From positions 12,000,741 through 12,064,740 of the forward strand of contig OX459098.1 in NCBI GenBank assembly GCA_949775045.1: a DNA stretch of 64,000 nucleotides, written 5' to 3'. The DNA comes from Metridium senile. Taxonomy: Eukaryota; Cnidaria; Anthozoa; Actiniaria; Metridiidae. The notes below the pieces were generated by a model. The model did no database searches, was not told where the DNA came from, and saw only the letters and a list, made by a program, of their open reading frames with translations. Of this stretch, positions 10,776-23,300 are shown piece by piece (within the stretch, counting starts at the first letter, position 1; each line of letters starts with the position of its first letter). Both the position numbers and the translations under genes were made by a program.

Positions 10776-13655
10776 AGTGTGCACAGCCTCTTTTATTACG
10801 TTCACAACTTAATTAGTCGGGCTAGCCATAGGCGGCCCGACTTTAGTTCGACCGTTTCGTCAATCTATGTATCTATCTATGTATCATGTCGCGTTTTGAC
10901 CACCTTGTCATGAGCATGCGCAAATACCACAGAAAGCCCAAGAACATCGCTATCATATGACGTCATACCTTACGTGAGCTCCCTGTGTAGGTACGTCACG
11001 ACCTACCCCACCCCACTTGTAACTTACCCCACCATAGGGGTCACGTTCTAACCTCACAAAGCTATTCTCACTATGTAGTCTATGTGTAAGTTTAAAATTT
11101 ATACCACAAATAATCGCTCTAACTTCCCATGTGGGACACTTCACTATGTAATCGCAAATAAAAGTTATCACCAACAACGAGTGCATACTTATTATTAATA
11201 ACGTAAAAAATGGTGTATCTTTTCTAATTTTAAGTTTTTAAGCGAAATTATTTATATGCGAGAGGACACTAAATCAGATATTCGATCCTTCGCGCATGCT
11301 CAGAATGATTGAGGAGTCTAACAACTCAAAAAAAGACACGTAAAAATAACAAAAACAATCATACTGCATTGTAAATATTTTTTTTATGAATTTGTTTACG
11401 TTGAATTTTAAAACGTGCACCCAGACACGGCTTAAAAACGGCTGACTCGTTCAAAGCACGAGGTATTGCACCACAGGAAGCCCATATACCACAGGAAGCC
11501 CAAGCAAATCGCCATCTTGGATTTGAACACGAATTTATTCGGATTTCTCGTACTTCTACATCGATTTACTCTTCCAAATCAGCGTTGGCTTTGGGTATAT
11601 TGTTTGCTCAAGACATTATACAATTGCTAGCTGTTATTTTCTAACGTTTTTACTGAAAGAGGCTTTCTAAAACGTCAATATCAGACCGTTTTTTATACTC
11701 GAGCCAACTCGAGCCTCGAATTCTCAGAAAGCAGATTGATCATCAAAGTCAGGAGCCCATGAAAGCTGGATTATTCCAATACAAACTGCCACCAAAGCAA
11801 AGAAACAAGTAACTATTATAGAATTATCCTTTTTTTGATAAATATCAATATTTTCAAAACATAATTCATCTTTTTATAGTTAATCTACATGTGCAATCGG
11901 CCTTCTCCGGTTCATATAAACATCGCCCAAAACGCCTTAAATCGCCTAACATCGCCTAAGAATTTAAGAGATTTTTGCTAAAATCGCCTAATATCTCCAA
12001 AGATCTCCTTAGAGGTTAGGAACTTCTGGCCTTACAATTAAGATTTATACATAAATTTCAAATCTGTTATAAATAAAGTTTTATTTGTTTGAAATCAATG
12101 CCTTGTCTTTTCAATATGCTAACATTCATTATGTTCATAATGTTCATAATAAGTCAACATTAAAAGTGGTCTAAAAACTAAGCGCTTTCAAAATGTTCTA
12201 ACAGTGATCCACGAGTTGGCCATAGGGGCCTTTGATTGTTCTCATTGTTTAATTTTTAAAATATTAATGTTTTGCAGACTTTGCATTTTAGTTAATCATC
12301 ATAAAAGATGCACTGATGAAGATGGATAACATGTTGATGTACATTGTATTCAGGTTACCAAACCTGTTTGTTGTTAGTTATAATAAAGTATTTTCACTCT
12401 GTTTCTATTGCTGTTGAGACTATGTTTATATGATATGTGCTGTACATAAAATTATTTGTACAATAGCGTACATACAAAATAATGATTGTTTACACAAAAT
12501 CAAATGCTAGCCTCTGAAAACAAAATTGTTATAAATATTAAGAAAAAAATTAAACCACAGGGAGCCCATTACCACGGATAACACAGGGATCCCGAGGGTA
12601 CCAACGGGTTGCATATATTTAGTATTTTACGTGCGCTCTGATTGGTCGGAAACCATGTATTACTAAAGAATACAGTACATACAGGGGTGATTCAATCATA
12701 CGCACGCTCAAATCTTGCAGGCGCGCATTGCGATGTCCTTTCTAGTGCGTTTCCTGCATAATTTTTTGTTTTTACAACATTTTTACGTCATCATCATAGG
12801 TATTTGTACCATTTATACATCATTGTTATAGCTCCAGTTATCTCTAGATGTCAAAAACTGGGTCCCACCACTCCTACTGGGCTAATAGACTAAACTGCAT
12901 AATCCTCAACTAGCCCGACTTCACGCTCATAGAGCGTCTAGTTTTAATATAAAATACAGACTATGCTCCGAGGTGGCAAAGAACTGAATACCGATGATTT
13001 TAACATAAATATTTATTGTTCTTACTTTAATATTAATTTAATTTCAAATTCACTTTTCGCTTCTTTTTTTAAGAAAAACATCAACAACAAACAATCATGT
13101 TAAATTTAAAAAGTCATTCCCATACCTAAACCCTTCTCTGCTTTCTAACAAAACTCTGAGGATCTAGGTACAAGAATGTACAACATAATTTATAATATAA
13201 AATCGTTACAACGATATTCGTAAAATTTATTTTCACTGGCTGGTTAACACCCTTCGATACAACCGCTAGATTGTTTCCAGAGTAATAAGTAACTAATGCA
13301 ATAAGAAAATATGCTATAATATTAATGCAAAAAAATACCGACATTCTTTGCGATTTTGGAGTCTCACTGTATTTTGTTTCTTCGTGTGAATGGATCTACT
13401 AAGGTTTATTCACTTCATACTTTTAAATAAAGCACCAATATATGTACGATATATTACTTGTTTTCAATAGCTTTAACTCCTCTTTTTAACCATGTCTATA
13501 ACAAATAAACGTCAGCATATAGTCATGTGACAGATTAAACATTCTTTTTTGATAATTGAAATAAACATGTGACAGATTAAACATTCCTTTTTGATAATTG
13601 AAATAAACATTGAAACTCTCATTTCCTCAGTTGTCATCTTGGCCGTTTCCAAAAA
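10776..13655. other. Intergenic, no gene seen; scattered repeat ends
   Basis: No convincing coding exon. AGTCGGGCTAG at about 10,818 and its complement CTAGCCCGACT at about 12,912 may be termini of a large decayed element. The motif ACCACAGGAAGCCCA occurs twice within 34 bp at 11,470-11,503 and in variant form at 10,926 and 12,554. A 56-bp direct duplication (TGTGACAGATTAAACATTC) lies at 13,525-13,607. Confidence 0.6.
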
Positions 13656-13886
13656 CGAGTAAAGGACTGGGTACTAGTTTTCCTAATTAATGTACTTGAG
13701 AAATGAACCTGATAATATAAAAGAGCAGATCAAGATATGTAAGATTCCTGAGGTTTAGTGCTTTTGGTTGGATATTGAGTGAGTTACAGCCATTCAAAAC
13801 TGACCAAAATTAAATTACAAAGGAATGTATGGATTGGAAGGACAGAGGTTCATAATTAGGGAAACAAGTACCCAGTCCTTTACTTG
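13656..13886. mobile_element. MITE, GAGTAAAGGACTGGGTAC termini
   Basis: CGAGTAAAGGACTGGGTACT on the left is mirrored by AGTACCCAGTCCTTTACTTG on the right, with CCTAATTA/TAATTAGG continuing the arms. About 230 bp, non-coding, abutting the LINE fragment. Confidence 0.8.
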
Positions 13887-13904
13887 TATTGAAAAAGTAT
13901 TTGA

Positions 13905-14241
13905 TAGCAAGGACCATTCTCAAGATTGTTGGCACACGAAAAATCAGAACATATTACCCCAATACTTCGTAAACTTCACTGGCTTTCTATATCAGAATTA
14001 GAATTAGAATTACAAGATCCTACTAATTACCTACATGGCCCTTAATGGCATAGCCCCAGGCTACATCTCCAGCTTACCAGCTCGCTCCCTAAGATCCTCC
14101 GGCCAGAACCTACTAACTATACCAAATTCCAACACTGCAACTTATGGGGACAGGGCTTATTCAATCTCGGCCCCTAAACTATGGAACTCGCTGTCCTATC
14201 AGATAAGAAGTGCAGATAACCTTACTTCATTTAAATCATGA
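13905..14241 (+). pseudogene. Non-LTR retrotransposon (LINE) reverse transcriptase, 3'-end fragment
   Basis: Conceptual pieces IARTILKIV, EHITPILRKLHWLSI, YKILLITYMALNGIAPGYIS and YGDRAYSISAPKLWNSL lie in the order found at the C-terminal end of Jockey/CR1-like reverse transcriptases. Frames shift at least twice, once at a triplicated AGAATT, and a TGA replaces a conserved codon after TSFKS. It is a dead, 5'-truncated copy. The clade cannot be fixed from so short a piece. Confidence 0.85.
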
Positions 14242-14473
14242 ACTCAAAACTTTACTTTTCCAATACTTTTTATTGATTGATTTATGTAAGAGCATTGAAC
14301 TTTAGATAATATGATGTTCCTAAAACATTGTCTTATCATTACACGTGACACCATACTTACTACTGCTCCTAGCTTTTATATAGAATAAATTAAGTTTAAA
14401 TACTTTTGCTGTGCAATTTAAAAATAACAATTTGAGTTTTTGATATATTGATTTTTGTTTATTTTATTGTCAT

Positions 14474-15898
14474 TTATTGTATATCTTTCACTAATGGGAT
14501 TGATAGGTCATGTTGTACACTCAACGAACCATTTGTCATAATATAACCCATAGTTTCCATAACTAGTTTACAATGTTTTTCTATTGTAGCGATTATTTGT
14601 AACGGTCCTTCAGTTCGCCACTTCATCATAGCTAATGTAGAATTCCTTTCTAGAGTGTACCTCCCCTCCATACCCCCCACAGTAGAATTCGTCGAATGCA
14701 TTTGCTGATAGAGCCAAGTAGCTAAGTCACGTGGTTGGCGCAGACCAACTAAGTCAAAAAGCTTCCTTGTAGCGTTTCCAGTGCGCATGATCAGATCTTC
14801 GTATCGAAGAAGAAGCATATGACCTAGAGGCCATTGCGGTCGACTTTGGACAAATTTGATGTTTTCTTCCATCTGTGAACAGATTCTTTGCACGTACCAA
14901 TGAAATCGCTCACTGGTTGGTGTATAAGGGATAATCTTCTTACCGTCAAGACGTGAAATCCAGCCAGATTGATACATTGATAAAATCAGCGCGCGTGGAT
15001 CTCGAACCAAATACAGAATCTTCCCCTCTGGATGTTGCCGTTGGAGATTTTCGAGCGTTCTGTTGGGTAGCCTGTGTTCAAGAACCTTGACAACCTTTAC
15101 TGTGTAATTTCTACAGATTTCGCTTAAAACATCGGCCTCTATTTTTTTACACTTATTTTGCGCTAGTATTTCATTGGAAGAAAGTTGTGCAGCGTCTTTT
15201 GAGCAGAATGGGGGTGACTTTAAAACTCTGCTTGACAGTCGAAAGTGCGCTGGTCGTGAAAGGTAATCTAAGTAAGCAGATTTGGTAAAATTACATTTGA
15301 AAATTTCATCCAGCCATTTTGTTGCTAATTCGCTGTAATGTTCAGTGTTGTTCCCAATAAAAGTATCGATGTCATGGACTCGCTCTACTGTTAATAGAGG
15401 CTCGTACATATAGAATACCTTTGGACTTTGGTTAAAGATTTGACCAACAAATGAAGAACCACTGCGGCCTTGGCTAACGATCAACAAATTGGTTGACTTT
15501 TTGGCTCCCACAACTTTATCTCTGCCACTTTCTTGAAGTAGGTTTGTAGGATTTCCCATATCTTTTTGCGAGCTTTCTTTAACTTCACTGTCATTGTTAA
15601 GAAGCCCGGCCAGATGTTTCTGCGTCTCTTGGATGCCATCTTTAATTTTGTGCTTTTGTTTATTTGTAGGTAAATGTACTTCTAAATTGTGGTTTTCTAT
15701 CTTATTTTTGTCAATTGTAAAGAAAACTGGCGGTCGAAATCCTTCGTTGGCTTGCTTTACCATCGCAAAATTATTTGCCATTTTACAGCAGTTCTGGTAC
15801 TCCCAACAGTAGTTGAGTACCAAGCATGCCACTCCTACGACGACAATGAAAATACTTCGATTACGTGCGTTTAAAACCATTCTTATAGAACCTTTCAA
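14474..15898 (-). CDS. Golgi carbohydrate sulfotransferase (CHST1/CHST3-like), single exon
   Basis: 474 aa, intronless. It would transfer sulfate from PAPS to a glycan in the Golgi lumen. It is a type II membrane protein: short cytoplasmic N-terminus, one signal anchor at about residues 15-31 (SIFIVVVGVACLVLNY), a stem to about 130, then the sulfotransferase domain. The 5'-phosphosulfate loop is VSQGRSGSSF (141-150) and the 3'-phosphate motif is LYLVRDPRALILSMYQSG (295-312), both in the form typical of Gal/GalNAc/GlcNAc 6-O-sulfotransferases. Several N-glycosylation sequons are present. Length fits the family, and the upstream ATG places the anchor correctly. AATAAA signals overlap and follow the stop codon. 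The exact sugar acceptor and orthology within the CHST family are not resolvable here, so no symbol is given. Confidence 0.95.
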   Translation of the reverse strand: MKGSIRMVLNARNRSIFIVVVGVACLVLNYCWEYQNCCKMANNFAMVKQANEGFRPPVFFTIDKNKIENHNLEVHLPTNKQKHKIKDGIQETQKHLAGLLNNDSEVKESSQKDMGNPTNLLQESGRDKVVGAKKSTNLLIVSQGRSGSSFVGQIFNQSPKVFYMYEPLLTVERVHDIDTFIGNNTEHYSELATKWLDEIFKCNFTKSAYLDYLSRPAHFRLSSRVLKSPPFCSKDAAQLSSNEILAQNKCKKIEADVLSEICRNYTVKVVKVLEHRLPNRTLENLQRQHPEGKILYLVRDPRALILSMYQSGWISRLDGKKIIPYTPTSERFHWYVQRICSQMEENIKFVQSRPQWPLGHMLLLRYEDLIMRTGNATRKLFDLVGLRQPRDLATWLYQQMHSTNSTVGGMEGRYTLERNSTLAMMKWRTEGPLQIIATIEKHCKLVMETMGYIMTNGSLSVQHDLSIPLVKDIQ

Positions 15899-17084
15899 GC
15901 TAAATTCTGTTCATTCAGACTTCAGTTATCAACGGCAGAGAGTGAAGCGTTCTTCTATGTTTTCATTCCATTCATTCTTGGAACTGCAAGCCCCTCCATA
16001 CTTCGTAGTTCTCCAGTAGACCATGTGCGGGTCGCGCTGTCAACAGCAAACATCAACGTAGATAATTATATAAATATGATAAATTCACCTGATATAAGTT
16101 AGTAAAAACATATCGATAATACAAAAACACACAAAAATCATAAAGAAATTTTAATGAATATACAAATTATCAAATTTATCAAAATTTAGATATGATTTTC
16201 CCAATATATTATAATACCAAAGTTGGTATTGACTTTTAATCAGTATTTTACAACTGTAAAAGGTTAATTAAAAGAATAACTACATAGGATACCACAAATC
16301 TAAAAATAACAATCATTCTATAAAACTAAATTTTCTAAAATCAGATCAAATCAAATGCATTACTTCTCAGAATTCAATTATAACCGAAATTTTACTTGTC
16401 ACTATTTCGATAAGTAATTTGTTAATGTTTTTAACCTCAATTCTCTTCTTTAAAATTGTTTACACTTGTCTTTCAAAATACGACAATAACAAAGAAATTG
16501 ACTTCAGCTACCACTGGTTTAAAGTATAAAAAAAATTAAATGATTTCATTACTGAAACAAGAACTGAAAAAAACCCGGAGACGAATAAAAGATGTTACAA
16601 ATCTAAAAACCTTTCAAGAATTGAAGGACTTATGTTTAAGAATATTTGAAAACATTATGGTTATGAAATTCTTAACATGGTTTTTGATCAGGGGTGTTTT
16701 CAGTCGCGAGCGCCGGTTCAGTGGTCTCTAAATTATCAATAATAACTTACTAATTTTGTTTTCACAATTTTTAACACTGTTTTCCTACAAGTGTGGGAAT
16801 TAAATTGCGCTTTTTCACTTACCAACGTACTTATCGATCAAGCTGTCTTACCATTGTTCGAAGAAAATGATAAACCAAAAACAATGCCAGAAGATACAAT
16901 AGCTGTCAAGCTGGCTATCTTTATAAGGTCAGTCACTTATTATTTATTTAATGGAAACAAGTTTGAACGCGGCAGGATTTACTGGTTTGTTAATTGGTTG
17001 CAGGTCATTCTTTCAACCACAGGGAACCCGATAGTTTACTTGCGCTTGCTGGTGGTAATGCTGGTGGTTTCTAACGCCCTATAA
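15899..17084. other. Intergenic, no recognisable gene
   Basis: AT-rich sequence upstream of the sulfotransferase. Open frames at 16,540-16,731 and 16,791-17,084 show no domain, no family resemblance and no good splice context. The motif ACCACAGGGAACCCG occurs at 17,017. Confidence 0.6.
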
Positions 17085-17087
17085 ATG

Positions 17088-17480
17088 ATCTCCTACCCCT
17101 AATCGTCCCGTAGAAATCCCTAATCGTCCCGTAGAAATCCCTAATTGTCCCGTAGAAATCCCTTATCGTCGCCTCAAAGTCTCTGATCACCCCGTAGAAA
17201 TCCCTCATCGTCCCGTCAAAGTTCCTAATCGTCCCGTAGAAATCCCTTATCGTCCCGTAGAAATCCCTAATCGTCCCGTAGAAATCCCTAATTGTCCCGT
17301 AGAAATCCCTCATCGTCCCGTCAAAGTTCCTAATCGTCCCGTAGAAATCCCTTATCGTCCCGTCAAAGTTCCTAATCGTCCCGTAGAAATCCCTTATCGT
17401 CCCGTCAAAGTTCCTAATCGTCCCGTAGAAATCCCTCATCGTCCCGTCAAAGTCCCTAATCCTCCCGTAAAAAATCTCCT
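17088..17480. repeat. 21-bp minisatellite, CGTCCCGTAGAAATCCCTAAT
   Basis: About 18 copies of a 21-bp unit, with GTAGAAATCCCT and GTCAAAGTTCCT versions alternating over part of the array (42-bp higher-order period). Because 21 is a multiple of 3, the minus strand stays open as an IRDFYGT repeat; this is judged not to be a gene. Confidence 0.95.
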
Positions 17481-17597
17481 CAAATAAGCGCCGCACTTTA
17501 ACGCTATAATGTTACTATAGGAGATGAATTTTTATCAAATTTTTTAATTTTCATTTTTTAAGCGCCGCGGCGCTTATTCGAGTAAATACGGTATTTG
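17481..17597. mobile_element. Foldback fragment with AATAAGCGCCGC ends
   Basis: AAATAAGCGCCGCACTTTAA on the left and GCGCCGCGGCGCTTATTCGA with GTAAATACGGTA on the right are inverted. The left arm and neighbouring ACGCTATAATGTTACT recur at 50,455-50,520, showing a dispersed family. Confidence 0.7.
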
Positions 17598-17884
17598 TAC
17601 ATTTCAGGAAATCGACTGAATTGAAATGAAATTGAGAAAAATGGCATCAGAAAAACACTATTCTTAAAAGGAAATATCAAAAATCACATCAAATCAGCAT
17701 TTAAGCAATAAATGAAAAACAAAACAAGAAAGACCACAAAGAACATACAGTATATTTAATCAAAATTAAAAGACATTACCAAGATAACGTAAATTCGATA
17801 CAATAAAAAAACAGGGCATAATACTTCAATTACTTGTTAATAGAACATTTATTTTGGATAACGTAGTTAACTATGGTAGTTATT

Positions 17885-20066
17885 TCATTCTTTTGAGATC
17901 TTGGCTTGTTTTTCAGGGGGCTCAGACACTTCTGAAAACAGAAATAAACAAATATAACAGTTATTTCAGTTTTATCAATTATGTATAATTGAAATACAGG
18001 AAATGTAGTGGTAGTAAGTGTGAGTGAGTAGTAGGCCAACCGCAGTCAATGCTCAGACCGGTTTGCAACAGTTTACAGAAACAGGTCAGATTTTATTGTC
18101 GATAGTTCAATTTCAGAGAACAGTGATCTCTTTGCATGCTTGTTGAGTTTAAAATCAATCATTTTTGGGGTTGTATCTGCCTCGAATGCTTGTCAATATT
18201 TACCATCTTGCTGTTCACAATGCTGAATGTCTTGCAACACAACAGTAGATGGAAGTGTGAACGATATGCACATCATTGCTTTCTTTGGTGCTACGTCTCT
18301 GACATAATAAACACTGCAGTCCTTGCCCAACTTCACCCCTAACACTTCTTCAGCCTGATGTTGAGCATCTTGCCTCGGGTCTTCAGCTTTTGAGAAACAG
18401 TAGCAATGAATCATGGGAAGTATTGGGATGTTCTGGGTTAATAGACTTTGATTGTGTGTAAATAATCCTTTAAAGACATCTAGAAACTCAATGGCACTGG
18501 CTGGTAGATTCATTACAACATGATCAAATAACTTCACGTTGGATGAAGAATCAAGTTTTTTCACAAAGCTTTTAATAAACTCCCTTCCATCCATATTATA
18601 AGCTTGAATTTGTTTCCAAACTTTGTTAAGTTTAACATTTTTCAAAAGTGCATCATAGGAGTTTGGGTTCAAGTCATTTGCATGAACAAAACATCCTTTC
18701 TTTCCTGCTGGGATTGCAAATGGTCCAACTCCAGCAAACATATCAAGTATTATGTCCCCTTTAGAAAATGTATCAACAAGTCGTTTGTGTTCTGTCTGTA
18801 GCCGTGAGTTCCAGTAGACTTTGGAGAAGTCAAACTCAAATGTGCATCCACCTTCTTTCACTGTTGCTAGCATGTTGTCTTCTCCTGCAAGGAGCTCCAT
18901 CTTGAAAAACCTAAAGGTTGCATCAATATGATTGGTCTTGTTGACAACAGTTCTGATTTGGGGACTGTTTTTATCTAAAAGAACTTGACCTGAAATGAGA
19001 AGAAAGAAAGTAAGTAAATATGTGAACAAGTATACCTGTGAAAAAATTAAATAAGTAAGCAAGCAACTATTATTACAGTGCTGCTAATTCAACCGGGGCC
19101 ACTTCGAGTTTATTAGCCAATCACGTTTGAGCTTAAGAACAAAAGATATCTACTTTGTCTTCTTATCAGCCAATCAAATTATAAACTACGCCGGAACTTT
19201 TGTTGGTTCTTTTGTTCTTAAGCTCAAACGTGATTGGCTAATAAACTCAGGGTGGCCCTGGTTGAATTAGCAGCACTGTAAGTGATATAATCAAGCAAGC
19301 AGTAACAAGTACATGCTTTAAAGAAACAATAGGGTGACTTGTACACATGTTATGAGTTAAAAGAGATTGATCATAATTTGGAGAAAACTTTAGATATTCA
19401 AAAAAACATACAATATACACCGAATCGAAATATGGCGTCCAATTTTAATAATTAAATGTATTGTTCTTGACTGACTAGCCTCATGTTCATGTTGAAACAC
19501 AATGGCGTTTTCACATGTATGAGAGGCTAGTCAGTCAAGAACAATAATTATTAAAATTGAATGCCATATTTGGATTCGGTGTATATAAAGACAATTAACC
19601 ACCTACCAATGACACCCTTATATTCTAACTGCTTGTCCCTCAGGTTCAGATGTGCAATATGACCAATAGTTTCAAAAGCTGACGGAACTTCTGTAATCTC
19701 TATCGGTAAGATAGCCCTTAAAACTTGGTCAGTCGTCCAAAAATCGTAATCAAGCACCATTTCATGGACAGTCTTTGTCGCATTTTCACTGGCAATGAAA
19801 CTTTCCTCGCTTTCATTTAACAAGAAGCCTGGACGCAGCAATACAAGCTTCTTTGTCTTATCTTGACCGTCTTGGACGATATTTTTCAATCTCGGTCGAT
19901 TAAGAAGTGGTCTACGGAAACTTTTTAAGAATATTGAACATCTTTTGGCTTCGATTCGGAGAGCTGGGATTTCGACCACTTTGCGAAAATCGTCACGATT
20001 TAAAGTTTTGGTTCCTCGTACACAGTCTAAGGGAGTAAATACTTTGTTTAGTTCACCTTCATCCAT
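17885..20066 (-). CDS. TRMT5: tRNA (guanine37-N1)-methyltransferase
   Basis: Exons on the minus strand: 20066-19607, 18989-18204, 17931-17885; about 430 aa. It methylates N1 of G37 beside the anticodon using S-adenosylmethionine, which guards against +1 frameshifting; eukaryotic homologues act in nucleus/cytosol and mitochondria. The Met10/TRM5 catalytic domain contains the SAM-binding DMFAGVGPFAIP (236-247), HANDLNPNS (256-264) and the family signature MNLPASAIEFLD (313-324). The third exon (ending EPPEKQAKISKE) is inferred: reading through the second donor would instead stop after GKY. AATAAA about 30 bp past the predicted stop supports the spliced form. The N-terminus lacks an obvious long targeting extension. 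The start lies 255 bp from RAB3GAP2 in divergent orientation. Confidence 0.95.
19076..19278. mobile_element. Tc1/mariner-like MITE in TRMT5 intron 1
   Basis: Termini CAGTGCTGCTAATTCAACC and its near-complement, TA on both flanks (19,074-19,075 and 19,279-19,280), 203 bp. The arms run through AATCACGTTTGAGCTTAAGA. TA target duplication plus a CAGTG end suggests a mariner-superfamily, non-autonomous element. Confidence 0.88.
19416..19584. mobile_element. Foldback MITE in TRMT5 intron 1
   Basis: Long near-perfect inverted arms (ACACCGAATCGAAATATGGC / GCCATATTTGGATTCGGTGT; TTGTTCTTGACTGACTAGCC / GGCTAGTCAGTCAAGAACAA) leave a loop of about 40 bp. It ends 22 bp from the exon 1 splice donor. Confidence 0.88.
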
Positions 20067-20321
20067 TATAAACCTTTTCTTTGCATTGAAAACATTTAAA
20101 CTTTAGTCACAACACAAATCACTCCATACCGTCCGCCATTTTGAAAGCGAGCCAGCGACAGGTATGGTCAGCTGTTGTTTCCATAGCATGGGATCCCTGT
20201 GTTATGTTCCCACGAACATACCATTCAGCGGCAACGAACAACACAACAAAATGGAGGACGTGTATATTATTTTTAATATTTCTTCGTTTTAATTTTAGTA
20301 TCTTAAAAAACAAAAATATCA
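20067..20321. promoter_or_regulatory. Bidirectional promoter between TRMT5 and RAB3GAP2
   Basis: 255 bp separate the two divergent start codons. No TATA box. CCGCCATTTTG at about 20,148-20,158 fits the YY1 consensus, and AAAATGGAGGAC at about 20,249 is a second YY1-like site, as is usual in TATA-less housekeeping promoters. The promoter role is inferred from position. Confidence 0.7.
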
Positions 20322-23300
20322 ATGGCTTGCTCGCTAAACATATTCTCATGTATTGAAGATATAAATCGCGTAATTTCTGCACTGACGGAGCCAACACCAG
20401 TTGCGGAAAAGCAAGAAAAAAAGGATGGTGTTGACAAAAGCGAAGGTAAAATAGTTCCAAGAATTTTACGTTTATTTCTTCACATCTCCATCCAGCACTG
20501 AGTTATTTTCTACTTGTCATGTTATAAAACAAGTGTATTTTCCTTATATTTAGATGGATGGGATATTCAAACAGACAAATGGAACTGGAATGTAAGAACA
20601 TATGTAGTAAATAAAATTTGTCGAGTGATTGTATTTTATTAAACTGCACATATTAAATTATGTACTGTAGTTCTACGTACATTTTTATTTTTTTAATTTT
20701 CTGAAACTTCTACTATGAAAAAAGCCTTCTAAAATGAAGCAATGAGTTCAAATACACTAAGTTTTTCATAATAAATCTTAAATCTAAGACTAATCTATTC
20801 ACTCAAGGAATGTGGGATAAAAAATAAAACTTAAAGTTTTCACGGTTTGAGTGTCCTCACTGCAAATACAAAATGTATGTTGCATGATAATTATTTTAAT
20901 ACATATATTTTTATCTCTATTATGACAATTTATGTGAGTTCTACGTATAATTAATTGTTGCATGATAACACTATACTCTATTGTTATCTTTCAGGATGAT
21001 GTAGACACTGTCTCACCATTATGGTTGCAACATTGTTGTATTTCATTGTCTCCAGCAAACGATAACTTGGCTATCGCCAAAGATGACAAAGCTGTCTTTC
21101 TGTCAAGTAAGCTACTTCACAATATTTTTGAAAATTTGACATTTCACTTGTGTCAAAAGATTTTTTTATTTTTTCACTTGTTTGTCACTTAGTGACAAAA
21201 GTTCCCACTAAACTATAAAAGTCAGGATAACATTCTCATATTAATTTATTATAAATGTTAAACACTTCAATGAAAAAGCAAACTATATTCAACGTCGCAG
21301 TATTTCTACCAATGACCTCAATCGTGAGACAATTGATTAAGTATCCTTTTAATTTCACATTCCACGATGAATAACTTATTTCCTTCTATTAACTATATTC
21401 AAGCTGCAGTTCTTTATTTTTCTGTTTTTCTTTTTCCCTTTCTTTCAAAAACCACATAAAATTTATACAGTCACACTCCTGTGGATGTTTACAATTCATA
21501 CCAATTCATACTTTGAATCATAGTATTACCTTATTTTTTAGGCAAATGGGACAAGCATGAAAATACAGCACCAAAGAATAAATATGAAGTTTCCTGGAGT
21601 GGAAGCCTTGAAGAGGGGTAAGAACAATTTAATGTTATTTTTTTATTCTGTACTTCAGTAAGTAAACTAGCATATCAATTTATAAAATAATTGGGATAGT
21701 ACGCGCCCATTGATTGGTCAAAAACCTGTGTTTCATGAGAGCATGAAACACACTCACACCATTTTCAAGCGAGCGTGCTTATTCAACTGTCAGTTTTTCC
21801 GTTGTTTTGATCTTTCACGCACGCTTATTGGTCAGTTTCGAGAAAATGCAAAGTAGGGAGAAATGACATCATCAAACAAATAAAAGGGCATTTTTTTCGT
21901 CTTTTCGTGCAATTGTTATTTTATAAAAGAAATGAAATACGTCTTCTGTTTTTTCACTGGCTTATGAAAACCTTGATATGTTTGGGAGAATTCTTGAGCA
22001 GGTCCAATCACAGGCAGCCCAATTATTCTATCTGAGGATTTTTTTTGTAATGACAATAAAGTTATTTTTAACCGCGCGCCGAGCGCCATATTGAACTAAA
22101 TTTGTCACGTGACCGAGTTTCATACCTTGTCAAAATACCTCCCTCTTCAACACCGTGCGACTTTGACGAAAAATTGCTTGCAAAAAGCCACAGGAATCCC
22201 ATCCCCGCGCATTCAAACAAATACACCACAGGTACCCCAACCACACGCTCAATAATCCTAACAAAAGATAGTTATTCCAATATGGCACTTGGCACTCGGT
22301 TAAAAATAACTTTATTGTCATTACAAAAAAATCCTCAGATAGAATAGTTGGGCTGCCTGTGGTCCAATCACTCAAATTCGTCTCGTGTTTGGACTGATCT
22401 GCTCTCGAATTCTCCCAAATGCATCTCGGTTTTCATTAGTGCGTGAAAACACAGAAGACGTATTTCATTTCTTAAATGCTGCTTCAATGTTTGATATAAA
22501 CGATAATATAATGAAATTTGTAACACCGTAAAAAAATATTGGCTTACATGTAACTTTACTGACGTTCCAAGCTTTAGCCCTTCATCTGAGTAAAACTAAT
22601 TTAATTAATATTACCTATCATTATTAATTCTTAAGATTAACAACAATATTTTACAACTACAGAGATCGTATTACAGACATTCTATGTATTCCAGTTGCTT
22701 CACAACACAGGTATGGAAATGGTCAACTGTAGCCCAGGTTGAACATCTTACCAAGATCCTTGTAAGGTCATGCAAGATAAAGGCAAAATCCAGGCATGAT
22801 TTTACAGAACTTGGCATGTAACCCTCAATCTGAAAGAAATTCCATGAAATTCCAAGTTCTTGCCAAGATTTAATTAAGATCTTTGATGATATTACCAGAT
22901 CTTAACAAGATAGTCAACCTGGGAATTGATTTTGACACTTATCAATTTTAATAGATTAAAAGATTTAAAAGATTTAATAGATTAAAATATGAAAATGTTG
23001 TGGGAAGGGTGTGTGTTTGTAAGGGGGTGGGGGAGGATTAGGGGAAGATGTAGGAATGTGTATTATTTGTTGTCGTGTCATATTATATTTTGTCTTTCTT
23101 GTAATCAGGAGTTCTCAAGGTAGTCCAGATTGGACTTGTATTGTAGCTGGATTTGAGTCAGGGTACATGAGAATATATCTACAGGTTAGTAGTAGTAAAA
23201 AAAAAGTAAAAAGTAGTGCAATATTTATCTTCTTATAAGATAAACAGTAAACAGATGAATTGATAAATTAATTGAATTGACAAAAAGTAAAACGATGTCA

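Noticed and set aside
16791..17084. 97-codon open frame upstream of the sulfotransferase
   Set aside because: No domain or splice partner and it runs into a minisatellite; nothing supports it beyond being open.
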